Below are positions 9,894 through 19,267 of a DNA stretch of 39,299 nucleotides, piece after piece (the first letter of the stretch is position 1; each line of letters begins with the position of its first letter). This DNA is from an uncultured Algibacter sp. (GTDB lineage: Bacteria; Bacteroidota; Bacteroidia; Flavobacteriales; Flavobacteriaceae). The stretch covers positions 1 to 39,299 of the forward strand of contig CALHCQ010000009.1 in NCBI GenBank assembly GCA_937936645.1, written 5' to 3'. Made by a program: the position numbers and the translations under genes. A model generated the notes under the pieces. That model was given only the letters and a program-made list of their open reading frames with translations. It was not told the DNA's origin and did no database searches.

Positions 9894-10799
9894 ATGCGAT
9901 TATCTATTTTAGGCTGTTATAGTGCTACGCCACGTGCCATGACCAATACCACGGCTCAGGTTTTAGAAATTAATAACAATATGTTTTTAATAGATTGCGG
10001 CGAGGGTACACAAGTACATTTACGTAAGCATAAAATAAAATTTAACCGTATTAAACGTATTTTTATATCGCATTTGCACGGCGATCATTTTTTTGGTTTA
10101 GTAGGATTAATATCTACATTTAGACTATTAACACGAGAGGCAGATTTACATGTTTATGGCCCTAAAGGCATTAAAGAAATTGTAACCCTGCAAATGAAGT
10201 TGGCAGACTCTTGGACCAATTACAATCTTTATTTTCATGAGCTATCCTCAAAAGAATCCGAATTAATATTTGAAGACGATACCGTAGAGGTACACACCAT
10301 TCCTCTAAAACATCGGATATACACCAATGGCTATTTGTTTAAAGAAAAACCGCATGAGCGAAAAATAATAAGTCATGCAGCCGAAGAAGCTAATATAAAC
10401 GTAGCTTACTACCGTAAGTTAAAACAAGGTTTTGATGTAAAGAACGAAGATGGAGTTTTAATAGACCACACCTTGGTTACCACACCCGGAAAAAAACCAC
10501 AAAGTTATGCCTTTTGTAGCGATACGGTTTATAAAGAAGATATTATACCTATTATAAAAAATGTAGATGTTTTATATCACGAATCCACATTTTTAGACCA
10601 GCATGTGCATTTAACAGAGCGTACAAAGCATGCTACGGCCAAGCAAGCTGCAACAATTGCTAAAAAAGCCAATGCAGGTACTTTGCTTTTGGGGCATTAT
10701 TCTACAAGATATGGTAGTATAAAACCTTTTAAAGACGAGGCTAAACTTGTGTTCGATAATGTAGAGCTTTGTGAAGACGGTAAAACTTTTGATTTTTAA
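9894..10799 (+). CDS. rnz: Ribonuclease Z (tRNase Z)
   Basis: 301 aa; metallo-beta-lactamase HLHGDHFFGL motif, IDCGEGTQVHLRK, LLGHYSTRYG. Confidence 0.96.
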   Translation: MRLSILGCYSATPRAMTNTTAQVLEINNNMFLIDCGEGTQVHLRKHKIKFNRIKRIFISHLHGDHFFGLVGLISTFRLLTREADLHVYGPKGIKEIVTLQMKLADSWTNYNLYFHELSSKESELIFEDDTVEVHTIPLKHRIYTNGYLFKEKPHERKIISHAAEEANINVAYYRKLKQGFDVKNEDGVLIDHTLVTTPGKKPQSYAFCSDTVYKEDIIPIIKNVDVLYHESTFLDQHVHLTERTKHATAKQAATIAKKANAGTLLLGHYSTRYGSIKPFKDEAKLVFDNVELCEDGKTFDF

Positions 10800-10860
10800 T
10801 TATTAAACAAAACATTAAGCCCAATAATACTATTTATTCTGTTATTTAAATATTTATGTT

Positions 10861-11508
10861 ATGGAGAAAGATTTAAGTGATTATAGAAAATCTTACGAAA
10901 AGTTTGAATTACTATTAAGCGATGTCCCATCGCATCCTATAGAATTATTTGAAAAATGGTTTGCAGAGGTTGATAAGCGTTATCCAGAAAATGAAAATAA
11001 TGCCATGAGCATATCTACAACAGGAAAAGATGGTTTCCCTAAAAGTAGAGTAGTCTTGTTAAAAAAGTTTAGCAAATCAGGTTTTATCTTTTTTACTAAT
11101 TATAAAAGTGAAAAAGGAGAAGCTATCGCCTTACAACCCAAAGTTTGCTTGTCTTTCTTTTGGCAAGGTGTGGAGCAACAGGTTATAATAAAAGGTGTCG
11201 CCGAAAAAATCTCGAAAGAAGAAAGTGACGCTTATTTTAAATCAAGACCAAGAGGGAGTCAATTAGGTGCTTGGGCATCGCAGCAAAGTACTGTTGTACC
11301 TTCTAGAGATTTTCTAGAAAAGACCTTAAACGATTTAGAAAAACATCACGAAAGTAAAAACATAGAACGCCCAGATTTTTGGGGTGGCTACATTATAAAA
11401 CCCCAACAAATAGAGTTTTGGCAAGGGCGCCCTAATAGACTTCACGATCGTGTAAAATATACTTTAGGTGCTAATAATGTTTGGTCTGTAGACAGGTTAT
11501 CACCATAA
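10861..11508 (+). CDS. pdxH: Pyridoxamine/pyridoxine 5'-phosphate oxidase
   Basis: 215 aa; SRVVLLKKFSKSGFIFFTNYKSEKG, SRPRGSQLGAWASQQS, EFWQGRPNRLHDR motifs. Confidence 0.96.
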   Translation: MEKDLSDYRKSYEKFELLLSDVPSHPIELFEKWFAEVDKRYPENENNAMSISTTGKDGFPKSRVVLLKKFSKSGFIFFTNYKSEKGEAIALQPKVCLSFFWQGVEQQVIIKGVAEKISKEESDAYFKSRPRGSQLGAWASQQSTVVPSRDFLEKTLNDLEKHHESKNIERPDFWGGYIIKPQQIEFWQGRPNRLHDRVKYTLGANNVWSVDRLSP

Positions 11509-11527
11509 TTAAAATAAAGCTTTTAAA

Positions 11528-12013
11528 ATGAAAAAGTTAATTCTTGTTAGGCATGCCAAGTCTTCGTGGAAATTTAATGTTATAGATCACGAAAGACCTT
11601 TAACCGATCGTGGTGTAAATGATAGTAAGTTAATAGCAATAGCATTAAAAAGAAGCCAAATAACACCTAATTTGGTTTTGGTTAGCGACGCAACAAGAAC
11701 AAAGCAAACAGCAGCGCTTGTTTTAAGTTCTTTAAATATAAATCAAGATCATATTGTTTTTAATCATGATTTATACGATTTCGAAGGGCAACTTTTAACT
11801 AAGGTTATTAAACAATGCGATTCTAAAATAAACACGCTTATGGTGTTTTGTCATAACCATGCATTAACCCATTTTGTTAACACGTATGGTAGTTTAAAAA
11901 TAGACCATGTTCCAACTTGTGGTGTTGTTACCATAAATTTTAATATAGAGCGTTGGAGCGATATAAACATAGGTCATACCCAATCGACACTCTTTCCTAG
12001 AGATTTAAAATAG
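11528..12013 (+). CDS. SixA-like histidine phosphatase
   Basis: 161 aa; LILVRHAKSSWK RHG motif, SDATRTKQTA, MVFCHNHALT. Confidence 0.88.
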   Translation: MKKLILVRHAKSSWKFNVIDHERPLTDRGVNDSKLIAIALKRSQITPNLVLVSDATRTKQTAALVLSSLNINQDHIVFNHDLYDFEGQLLTKVIKQCDSKINTLMVFCHNHALTHFVNTYGSLKIDHVPTCGVVTINFNIERWSDINIGHTQSTLFPRDLK

Positions 12014-12158
12014 AAATAAATCACTTTTTTAAGCATTAATTTTTTAGTAAAAAACGAAGCGCTAATTAATATCTGTACACACTTTAAAAATACCATTTCT
12101 TAGATTTAATTTTCAACATAAAATAGAATATATTTGTTTTGATAAATTAACGGGTAGA

Positions 12159-14222
12159 ATGATAAAAGTAGAAGATTTTAATAAGGAATACATAAACAGA
12201 GAAATTAGTTGGTTGCAATTTAACGGTAGGGTGCTACAGGAAGCATCAGATATAAATGTACCTTTAATAGAGCGTTTAAGGTTTCTTGGTATATTTTCTA
12301 ACAACCTAGACGAATTCTTTAAAGTACGTTACGCTACAGTAAAGCGTATAGTAGATGCTGGTAAAGGAGGTAAAAATGAGTTAGGTGGTATAAAAGCAAA
12401 AGAGCTTCTAGAAATTATTACAGAAATTGTTATAGAGCAACAAAGCGAAAGTTTAAGTATACTTAATAACATAAAAGACAAACTAGAAGACGAAAATATA
12501 TTTGTGATAGATGAAACACAAATAGACCATACGTTACATCATTACATAAAAGATTACTTTATAAAAACGGTAAGTCCGGCACTGGTAACAATTATTTTAA
12601 GTGACATGGTAGTCTTACCTAATTTAAAAGACAGTGGTGCTTATTTGGCGGTTAGAATGCAAATGCGAGATGCTAGTAAGCAATTTGCTTTAATAGAAAT
12701 ACCTAAAGATATTAATCGTTTTGTAGAATTGCCAAAGCAAGGTGATAAGAACTTTATTATCATGATAGATGATCTTATTAGGTATTGTTTAAGTGATATT
12801 TTTAATATTTTCGATTACGAAAGTATTACAGCGCATATGATAAAAATTACACGCGATGGTGAACTTGATTTTGAAAGTGATTTAAGTAAAAGTTTTATAG
12901 ATAAAATATCCGATAGTGTAAAACACCGTCAACTAGGCGATCCAGTACGTTTTGTATACGACAAAACCATAGCCAATGATACATTAGAGTATTTAATGTC
13001 TAAAATGGGCATAGACGAAACCGATAGTATTATACCCGGTGGGCGTTACCACAATAGGCGCGATTATATGGGGTTTCCTAGTTTAGGAAGACAAGATTTA
13101 ATGTACTCTAAAATGGAAGCCTTACCTATAAAAGCGTTAAGTTTAGAAAGTAGTATCATACAGGCTATTGCTAAAAAAGACCATTTGTTGTACGCACCAT
13201 ATCATACGTTTTCTTACGTAGTAAAGTTTTTACGAGAAGCAGCGCTAGACCCTAAAGTAAAAACCATAAAAATTACAATTTATCGTTTAGCACAAATATC
13301 GCATATAGCTAGTGCCTTAATTAATGCGGCAATAAACGGTAAAACCGTAACGGTTTCTATAGAGCTTCGTGCAAGATTTGATGAGCAAGCTAATATAGAT
13401 TATGCACATCAAATGGAAAAAGAAGGTGTAAATCTTATTTTTGGTGTTCAAGGCTTAAAAGTACACAGTAAAATGTGTGTTATAGAGCGCGAAGAAGGGA
13501 AAAAATTGCGTAGGTATGGCTTTATTAGTACAGGTAATTTTAACGAGTCTACAGCTAAAATTTATACGGATTACACACTTTTTACTGCCGATCAAAAAAT
13601 TCTAAAAGACGTCAATAAAATTTTTAACTTTTTTCATACCAATTACAAAATATACACATACAAGCACTTAATTACATCACCACATTACACACAAAGTTCT
13701 GTTTTTAAATTAATAGACAAGGAAATAGATAAAGTTAAAGCGGGACAAGTTGGCTTTATTAGGCTAAAAATGAATAGTATTTCTAGCTATAAAATGATAG
13801 ATAAACTTTACGAAGCAAGTAACGCAGGTGTAAAAATACAAATGATTGTAAGAGGGATATGTTGCTTAATACCTGGCGTTAAAAATATGAGCGAAAATAT
13901 AGAAGTAATAAGTGTTATAGATAAATTTTTAGAGCACTCTAGACTTTATATTTTTGGGGTAGATGATGATGTGAAGCTTTACATATCGTCTGCAGATTGG
14001 ATGACAAGAAATATAGATAATAGGGTAGAGGTAAGTTGCCCTATATATGATAACGATATTAAGCAAGAAATACTAGATACCTTTAATATATGTTGGAGCG
14101 ATAACGTAAAGGCTAGGTTATTAAACACGCTAACAGAAAACGAATACAGGCAAAATAACAACGCAAAGGTAAGATCGCAAACAGCCATTTACGATTATTA
14201 TTTAAACAAGAACACGAACTAA
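12159..14222 (+). CDS. ppk1: Polyphosphate kinase 1
   Basis: 687 aa; REISWLQFNGRVLQEA, LRFLGIFSNNLDEFFKVR, LKVHSKMCVI catalytic His region, YISSADWMTRNIDNRVEV. Confidence 0.97.
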   Translation: MIKVEDFNKEYINREISWLQFNGRVLQEASDINVPLIERLRFLGIFSNNLDEFFKVRYATVKRIVDAGKGGKNELGGIKAKELLEIITEIVIEQQSESLSILNNIKDKLEDENIFVIDETQIDHTLHHYIKDYFIKTVSPALVTIILSDMVVLPNLKDSGAYLAVRMQMRDASKQFALIEIPKDINRFVELPKQGDKNFIIMIDDLIRYCLSDIFNIFDYESITAHMIKITRDGELDFESDLSKSFIDKISDSVKHRQLGDPVRFVYDKTIANDTLEYLMSKMGIDETDSIIPGGRYHNRRDYMGFPSLGRQDLMYSKMEALPIKALSLESSIIQAIAKKDHLLYAPYHTFSYVVKFLREAALDPKVKTIKITIYRLAQISHIASALINAAINGKTVTVSIELRARFDEQANIDYAHQMEKEGVNLIFGVQGLKVHSKMCVIEREEGKKLRRYGFISTGNFNESTAKIYTDYTLFTADQKILKDVNKIFNFFHTNYKIYTYKHLITSPHYTQSSVFKLIDKEIDKVKAGQVGFIRLKMNSISSYKMIDKLYEASNAGVKIQMIVRGICCLIPGVKNMSENIEVISVIDKFLEHSRLYIFGVDDDVKLYISSADWMTRNIDNRVEVSCPIYDNDIKQEILDTFNICWSDNVKARLLNTLTENEYRQNNNAKVRSQTAIYDYYLNKNTN

Positions 14223-14223
14223 T

Positions 14224-15129
14224 ATGCTTTCAATAAAAAAATATGCAGCTATAGATATAGGGTCAAATGCCGTACGCTTACTTATATGTAATATTATAGA
14301 AGAAGAAGGCAAGCCTGTTCAATTTAAAAAAAACTCACTCGTGCGCGTACCTATACGCTTGGGTGCCGATGTGTTTTTAAAAAATGAAATATCTAAAGCT
14401 AATAGCGACAGGATTGTAGACACTATGCGGGCTTTTAATTTACTTATGAAATCTCATAACGTTGTTAAGTACAAAGCTTGTGCTACATCTGCAATGCGAG
14501 AATCTAGCAATGGAAAAGAAGTTGTAGCTCGTGTTTTAAAAGAGTCTGATGTTAAAATAGATATTATAGATGGCGAGGTTGAAGCTGCTATAATAGCAGC
14601 CACCGATTTAAATAAATTTATAGACCCTAATAAAACATACTTGTATGTAGATGTGGGAGGGGGGAGTACCGAATTTACGGTAATAAATCAAGGTAAACAA
14701 GTTGCCTCTAAATCGTTTAAAATAGGAACTGTAAGGTTGCTAAACGATGTTGTTAAAAATGCATCTTGGGTAGATTTAGAAAAGTGGATTGAAGCAAACA
14801 CATCTCAATACGAGAAAATTAGTGTTTTAGGTTCTGGTGGTAACATTAATAAAATATTTAAATTGTCGGGTAAATCTTTTGGTAAGCCGCTTACCTTTTT
14901 TTACTTAACATCGTATTATAATATGTTGCAAACGTATACTTATGAAGAGCGTATAACAGTTTTAAATTTAAATGAAGATAGAGCCGATGTTATTATACCT
15001 GCCATGCGAATTTATTTATCTGCCATGAAATGGAGTCGTTCTAAACACATATATGTACCTAAAATAGGACTAGCCGATGGTATAATAAAGAGTATATTTT
15101 ACGACACTGTAACTAGTAATATGCAGTAA
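14224..15129 (+). CDS. Ppx/GppA-family exopolyphosphatase
   Basis: 301 aa; AAIDIGSNAVRLLI, YVDVGGGSTEFTVI, ACATSAMRESSNG motifs; starts 2 nt after the ppk1 stop. Confidence 0.92.
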   Translation: MLSIKKYAAIDIGSNAVRLLICNIIEEEGKPVQFKKNSLVRVPIRLGADVFLKNEISKANSDRIVDTMRAFNLLMKSHNVVKYKACATSAMRESSNGKEVVARVLKESDVKIDIIDGEVEAAIIAATDLNKFIDPNKTYLYVDVGGGSTEFTVINQGKQVASKSFKIGTVRLLNDVVKNASWVDLEKWIEANTSQYEKISVLGSGGNINKIFKLSGKSFGKPLTFFYLTSYYNMLQTYTYEERITVLNLNEDRADVIIPAMRIYLSAMKWSRSKHIYVPKIGLADGIIKSIFYDTVTSNMQ

Positions 15130-15262
15130 TTTTTTTACATTTATTAATTTAATTGCTGTTTATATATATATAATTTATATTTGTAATATAAAATATAAGT
15201 TATACTTATGTTTATTTAAGACTAAAAAATAAAAAACAAACTTTAATTAAAATATTAATTTC

Positions 15263-15811
15263 ATGAAAAAAACAATTATTTTATTAGCAATCTTTATGGT
15301 ATCGTTTTGTTCGTACTCTCAAGATTCTTATGGTATTAGAACAGGTATAAATATTAGTAATTTAGATTTTGAACCAGCAACAACGGCATTTAATAATGGA
15401 CATAGAAATGGTATGTTTTTTGGAGGTTTTGTAAACTGGAAATTCACACAAAAATTATCTTTGTTAACAGAGATTCAATATTCTGCAGCCGGTGGGAAAG
15501 ATAGGGAGTTAAGAATCAATTATTTACAATTGCCTGTTTTATTGCGTTTAGAATTAGTAAGAAACTTAACATTAGGTGTAGGGCCAATGGTTAGTTTAAG
15601 AACAAGATCTTTTCAAGATTCATTTAGAAATACTTTTGAAAATGTTACTGCCTCTGGTGTAGCTGGATTAGAGTACATGATAACTAGAAAAATATTTGTA
15701 GACGCTAGATTTCATTACGGTTTAACCAACGTTATAGAAGGTGATTTGTCTGAAGAATTTGGAGAAGCTAAAAACACAACAATTCAATTTGGTGTTGGTA
15801 TAAAAATATAA
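15263..15811 (+). CDS. Outer-membrane beta-barrel (porin-family) protein
   Basis: 182 aa; signal peptide then YGIRTGINISNLDF...LLTEIQYSAAGG...LQLPVLLRLELVRNLTLGVGPMVS...FGVGIKI; OMP_b-brl pattern. Confidence 0.85.
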   Translation: MKKTIILLAIFMVSFCSYSQDSYGIRTGINISNLDFEPATTAFNNGHRNGMFFGGFVNWKFTQKLSLLTEIQYSAAGGKDRELRINYLQLPVLLRLELVRNLTLGVGPMVSLRTRSFQDSFRNTFENVTASGVAGLEYMITRKIFVDARFHYGLTNVIEGDLSEEFGEAKNTTIQFGVGIKI

Positions 15812-15824
15812 ATACTTCATAACC

Positions 15825-15866
15825 ATAAAAAAGCTCAATTATAATATTATAATTGAGCTTTTTTTA
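15825..15866. terminator. Bidirectional terminator between the porin gene (+) and miaE (-)
   Basis: Perfect palindrome AAGCTCAATTATAAT|ATTATAATTGAGCTT flanked by A-run and T-run between convergent genes. Confidence 0.85.
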
Positions 15867-15867
15867 T

Positions 15868-16449
15868 TTAACCATGTATGGTTTCTGTTTTACTTAGGTT
15901 TTTCATTATTTCTGCTTCAAAGTCTAATAGTTTTTGCCATTTGGTATCTACTTCTTTTTTATCTCCATATTTTCTTGCAAACCCTAAAAACATGGTGTAG
16001 TGATTGGCTTCGCTTACCATAAGTTTTCTGTAAAATTCTGCGAGTTCCTTATCTTTTAACGCCTCAGATAAAAGTCTAAAACGTTCACAACTTCTAGCTT
16101 CTATTAAGGCAGCATACAGTAAACGATGTACAAGTTGATCTGTTCTACTACCGCCCTTAGGAAAAAATTTAATGAGTTGTAATACATAATCATCTTTACG
16201 GTCACGACCCAAGGTCCAGCCATGTTCTAATATTTTATCGTGAACCATTTTAAAATGACTTATCTCCTCTTTAACTAAAGCAGTCATTTCTTGAACGAGT
16301 TCAGAATATTCTGGAAAACTCACAATTAAAGATATGGCAGTACTTGTTGCTTTTTGTTCGCAAAAAGCATGATCTGTTAAGATATCTTTTATATTTTTTT
16401 CAACAATGTTTACCCATCTTGGGTCTGTTGGTAATTTTAGTCCTAGCAT
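15868..16449 (-). CDS. miaE: tRNA-(ms2io6A37) hydroxylase MiaE
   Basis: 193 aa ferritin-like; EEISHFKMVHDKILEHGWTLGRDRKDDYV, EARSCERFRLL, SEANHYTMFL diiron ligands. Confidence 0.92.
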   Translation of the reverse strand: MLGLKLPTDPRWVNIVEKNIKDILTDHAFCEQKATSTAISLIVSFPEYSELVQEMTALVKEEISHFKMVHDKILEHGWTLGRDRKDDYVLQLIKFFPKGGSRTDQLVHRLLYAALIEARSCERFRLLSEALKDKELAEFYRKLMVSEANHYTMFLGFARKYGDKKEVDTKWQKLLDFEAEIMKNLSKTETIHG

Positions 16450-16468
16450 GGTTAATTATTGGTTTTGG

Positions 16469-18175
16469 TTAAATAACATCTAGATCGAATGTTTTTCTTA
16501 AAAGTTCTAAGTTAGGATTCTTTTCTTTTAATTTTTCAAACTTATCGGCTGTTGTATAGGCGTATTGCTTTTCTAAAACTTCGTTTATGGTAATAGAAAG
16601 AGATAAGTTGTAGTTACTTACCGATTTTCTTAAATAGTTCATTAAATCGTACTGCTGCCTTTCTAACTCTACTTTATTAGTTTCGTTTGGGTATACCAAA
16701 TGTAAAGTCGTGCCTTCTACACGAGGGGTATCCATAGATAAAATAGAGGCTAAGTTATGCTTACCTTGTTTTATAAGTAGGTCTGTAAACTTATGCCAAT
16801 GTGCTATTAAATCATCTGGCTCAAACTTTTCGGTGGGTAAGTTTTCTTCCTCGACCACAACATCCATTTGTTTAATGAGGTGTTCTTTTTTTGCACGTAT
16901 ACTACTTAAAGATAATCCAGAACGTCGCTTACCTTCTTGTTTTAAAACAATTTTTGGTGGCGATGTGTTAGCGTGCTGGTTATTAGTTTGTTTAGGTACA
17001 GGGGGTGTGCTTACATGAGTTGCTTTTTTTTCTGGTACATTAACAGGTATAGGTGTTATGCCCTTATTTTTAAAGTATGAAGCAGGTATTATGTAATGTT
17101 TGCTATTTTTTTTTTCTCCATCGAAAGTGATAGAGGCAAGTTGCATTAAACAAAGTTCGACTAAGAGTCGCTGGTTTTTACTGGTTTTGTATTTTAAATC
17201 GCAATTATTAGCAAGATTAATACCTTCTAGTAAAAAGGCCTGAGAGGCTGTTTTAGCTTGTTGTAAATATTTCTCTTTAGTTTGTTCGCCAACTTCTAGT
17301 AAATCTATAGTTTGAGGTGTTTTACTAACTAATAAGTCTCTAAAATGCGAAGCAAGACCAGCTATGAAATGCTGACCATCAAACCCTTTAGATAAGGTAT
17401 TGTTAAATTGTATTAATAATTCTGGTATTTTATTTTGAATAATTAAGTCTGTACTTGTAAAAAAGGTATCGTAATCTAGTACGTTTAAATTTTCTGTAAC
17501 GGCTTGTCTTGTTAGGTTTTTTCCAGAGAAGCTTACTACTCTATCAAAAATAGATAAAGCATCTCGCATGGCACCGTCTGCCTTTTGTGCTATAATGTGT
17601 AGTGCATCATCATCTGCAGTTACACCTTGTTCGTTTGCTATATATTTTAGGTACTCTTTGGCATCTTTAACCGTGATGCGTTTAAAATCGAAAATTTGAC
17701 AACGCGATAAAATAGTTGGTATAATTTTATGCTTTTCTGTAGTAGCCAATATAAATATACAGTGCTTTGGGGGCTCTTCTAGTGTTTTTAAGAAGGCATT
17801 AAAGGCTGCTTGAGATAACATATGCACCTCATCTATTATATAGACTTTGTATTTTCCTATTTGTGGAGGTATTCTAACCTGGTCTGTTAGGTTTCTTATA
17901 TCATCTACAGAGTTGTTAGAAGCAGCATCAAGTTCGAAAATATTAAACGCAAAGTCTTCATCTTCACTTACCTCGTTCTCGCTATTTATCATTTTTGATA
18001 AAATACGCGCACAGGTTGTTTTACCAACACCACGTGGTCCTGTAAATAATAAAGCTTGCGCTAGGTGGTTGTTTTCTATAGCATTAAGTAACGTATTGGT
18101 AATAGCCTGTTGGCCTACAACATCTTTAAATGTTTGAGGTCTATATTTTCTGGCCGATACTACAAAATGTTCCAA
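16469..18175 (-). CDS. dnaX: DNA polymerase III subunit gamma/tau
   Basis: 568 aa; SARKYRPQTFKDVVGQ, FTGPRGVGKTTCARIL, LDAASNNSVDDIRNL, YIIDEVHMLSQAAFNAFLKTLEEPP. Start codon reads TTG (an in-frame stop lies upstream with no ATG). Confidence 0.96.
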   Translation of the reverse strand: MEHFVVSARKYRPQTFKDVVGQQAITNTLLNAIENNHLAQALLFTGPRGVGKTTCARILSKMINSENEVSEDEDFAFNIFELDAASNNSVDDIRNLTDQVRIPPQIGKYKVYIIDEVHMLSQAAFNAFLKTLEEPPKHCIFILATTEKHKIIPTILSRCQIFDFKRITVKDAKEYLKYIANEQGVTADDDALHIIAQKADGAMRDALSIFDRVVSFSGKNLTRQAVTENLNVLDYDTFFTSTDLIIQNKIPELLIQFNNTLSKGFDGQHFIAGLASHFRDLLVSKTPQTIDLLEVGEQTKEKYLQQAKTASQAFLLEGINLANNCDLKYKTSKNQRLLVELCLMQLASITFDGEKKNSKHYIIPASYFKNKGITPIPVNVPEKKATHVSTPPVPKQTNNQHANTSPPKIVLKQEGKRRSGLSLSSIRAKKEHLIKQMDVVVEEENLPTEKFEPDDLIAHWHKFTDLLIKQGKHNLASILSMDTPRVEGTTLHLVYPNETNKVELERQQYDLMNYLRKSVSNYNLSLSITINEVLEKQYAYTTADKFEKLKEKNPNLELLRKTFDLDVI

Positions 18176-18355
18176 AATACGAAGTGTTAATGTGCTATTA
18201 ATCTATATAACAAAGTTAAATAATAGATCTTAAATTAAGAATACTATGGCTCTTTTTTATGTTTAGTTATTAACAGCTTTAATTACTAATATTTGCTATT
18301 TGTATTAATCGTTAAATAGCTGCTTATAAATTTAGATTTTAGAATTAGTTTATTG

Positions 18356-18363
18356 TAATTTTG
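18356..18363 (+). promoter_or_regulatory. Putative -7 element (TAATTTTG) of the RNase P RNA gene
   Basis: TAnnTTTG match ending 4 nt before the inferred P1 helix start of rnpB. Confidence 0.55.
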
Positions 18364-18367
18364 CATT

Positions 18368-18684
18368 AAGTAGACCGCCTTATCGAACTAGATTTTTTAT
18401 TTAGTTAGGAAAGTCCGAACACCAAAGTGCAATATAGTGGTTAATGGCCACCAGCCGTGAGGTTAGGAAAAGTGCAACAGAAAGTATGTACAGGTAATGC
18501 TGTAGTGAAACCAGGTAAACTCTATATGGTGCAATGTCATGTAAACCAACGCTCGAGGGCTGCACGCCTAATGTTGGAGGGTAGGCAGCTAAAACACATT
18601 GGTAACAATGCGTTAAGATAAATGATAAGGGCACACCATTTTTATAGATTGTGTGTACAGAATTCGGCTTATAGGTTTGCTTAA
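18368..18684 (+). ncRNA. rnpB: RNase P RNA (bacterial)
   Basis: Conserved GGAAAGTCCGAACACC, CAACAGAAAGTA, AAACCAGGTAAACTC and ACAGAATTCGGCTTA; AAGTAGACC at the 5' end (18368-18376) pairs over 9 positions (with wobbles) with GGTTTGCTT at the 3' end (18674-18682), giving P1. Confidence 0.93.
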
Positions 18685-18691
18685 ATACACA

Positions 18692-18717
18692 AAAGAGCGG
18701 TAGTTATACCGCTCTTT
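18692..18717. terminator. Terminator hairpin between rnpB (+) and rsmD (-)
   Basis: AAAGAGCGGTA-GTTA-TACCGCTCTTT, 11-bp stem, 4-nt loop, between convergent units. Confidence 0.75.
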
Positions 18718-18724
18718 ATGTTTT

Positions 18725-19267
18725 TTACTGTATGCTTTCGAAAAAGCTAAACATATTACCCCCGTAACTTTTAGAATAGCTAAAATTTTCTATGCTAGAT
18801 AAGTTGGTGTGTTTAGAGTGCTCTACAATTAACACGCCCTCTTCTAGAAGTAAATTGTTTTTAAAAATCAACTCTGGTATTTTAGAAAACTGCTCGACAC
18901 TAAAGTTATAAGGTGGGTCGGCAAAAATAATATGTGCTTGTTGTTTTGTTTTTTCTAAGAATTTAAAAACATCACTTTTAATAACTTGTAACGGCATGTC
19001 GAATTTGGTAGCCGTTTGGTTTATAAATTTTACACAGCCAAAATCTTGATCTACACAAGTTATGTTTTTGGTACCTCTAGATGCAAATTCGTAACTTATA
19101 TTACCGGTGCCAGCAAATAAATCTATAACAGATATATCGTCTAGATAAAAATGATTGTTTAGAATGTTAAATAAGGACTCCTTAGCCATGTCTGTCGTTG
19201 GGCGTACAGGTAGGTTTTTTGGAGCTATAATTTTTCTACTTTTAAATGTACCCGATATTATGCGCAT
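18725..19267 (-). CDS. rsmD: 16S rRNA (guanine966-N2)-methyltransferase RsmD
   Basis: 180 aa; MRIISGTFKSRKI, VRPTTDMAKESLFNIL, DLFAGTGNISYEFASRG, FADPPYNF. Confidence 0.95.
   Translation of the reverse strand: MRIISGTFKSRKIIAPKNLPVRPTTDMAKESLFNILNNHFYLDDISVIDLFAGTGNISYEFASRGTKNITCVDQDFGCVKFINQTATKFDMPLQVIKSDVFKFLEKTKQQAHIIFADPPYNFSVEQFSKIPELIFKNNLLLEEGVLIVEHSKHTNLSSIENFSYSKSYGGNMFSFFESIQ

Noticed and set aside
18401-18634. 77-aa minus-strand ORF in the ORF track
   Set aside because: Lies wholly within and antisense to the RNase P RNA, whose conserved motifs and P1 pairing are clear.
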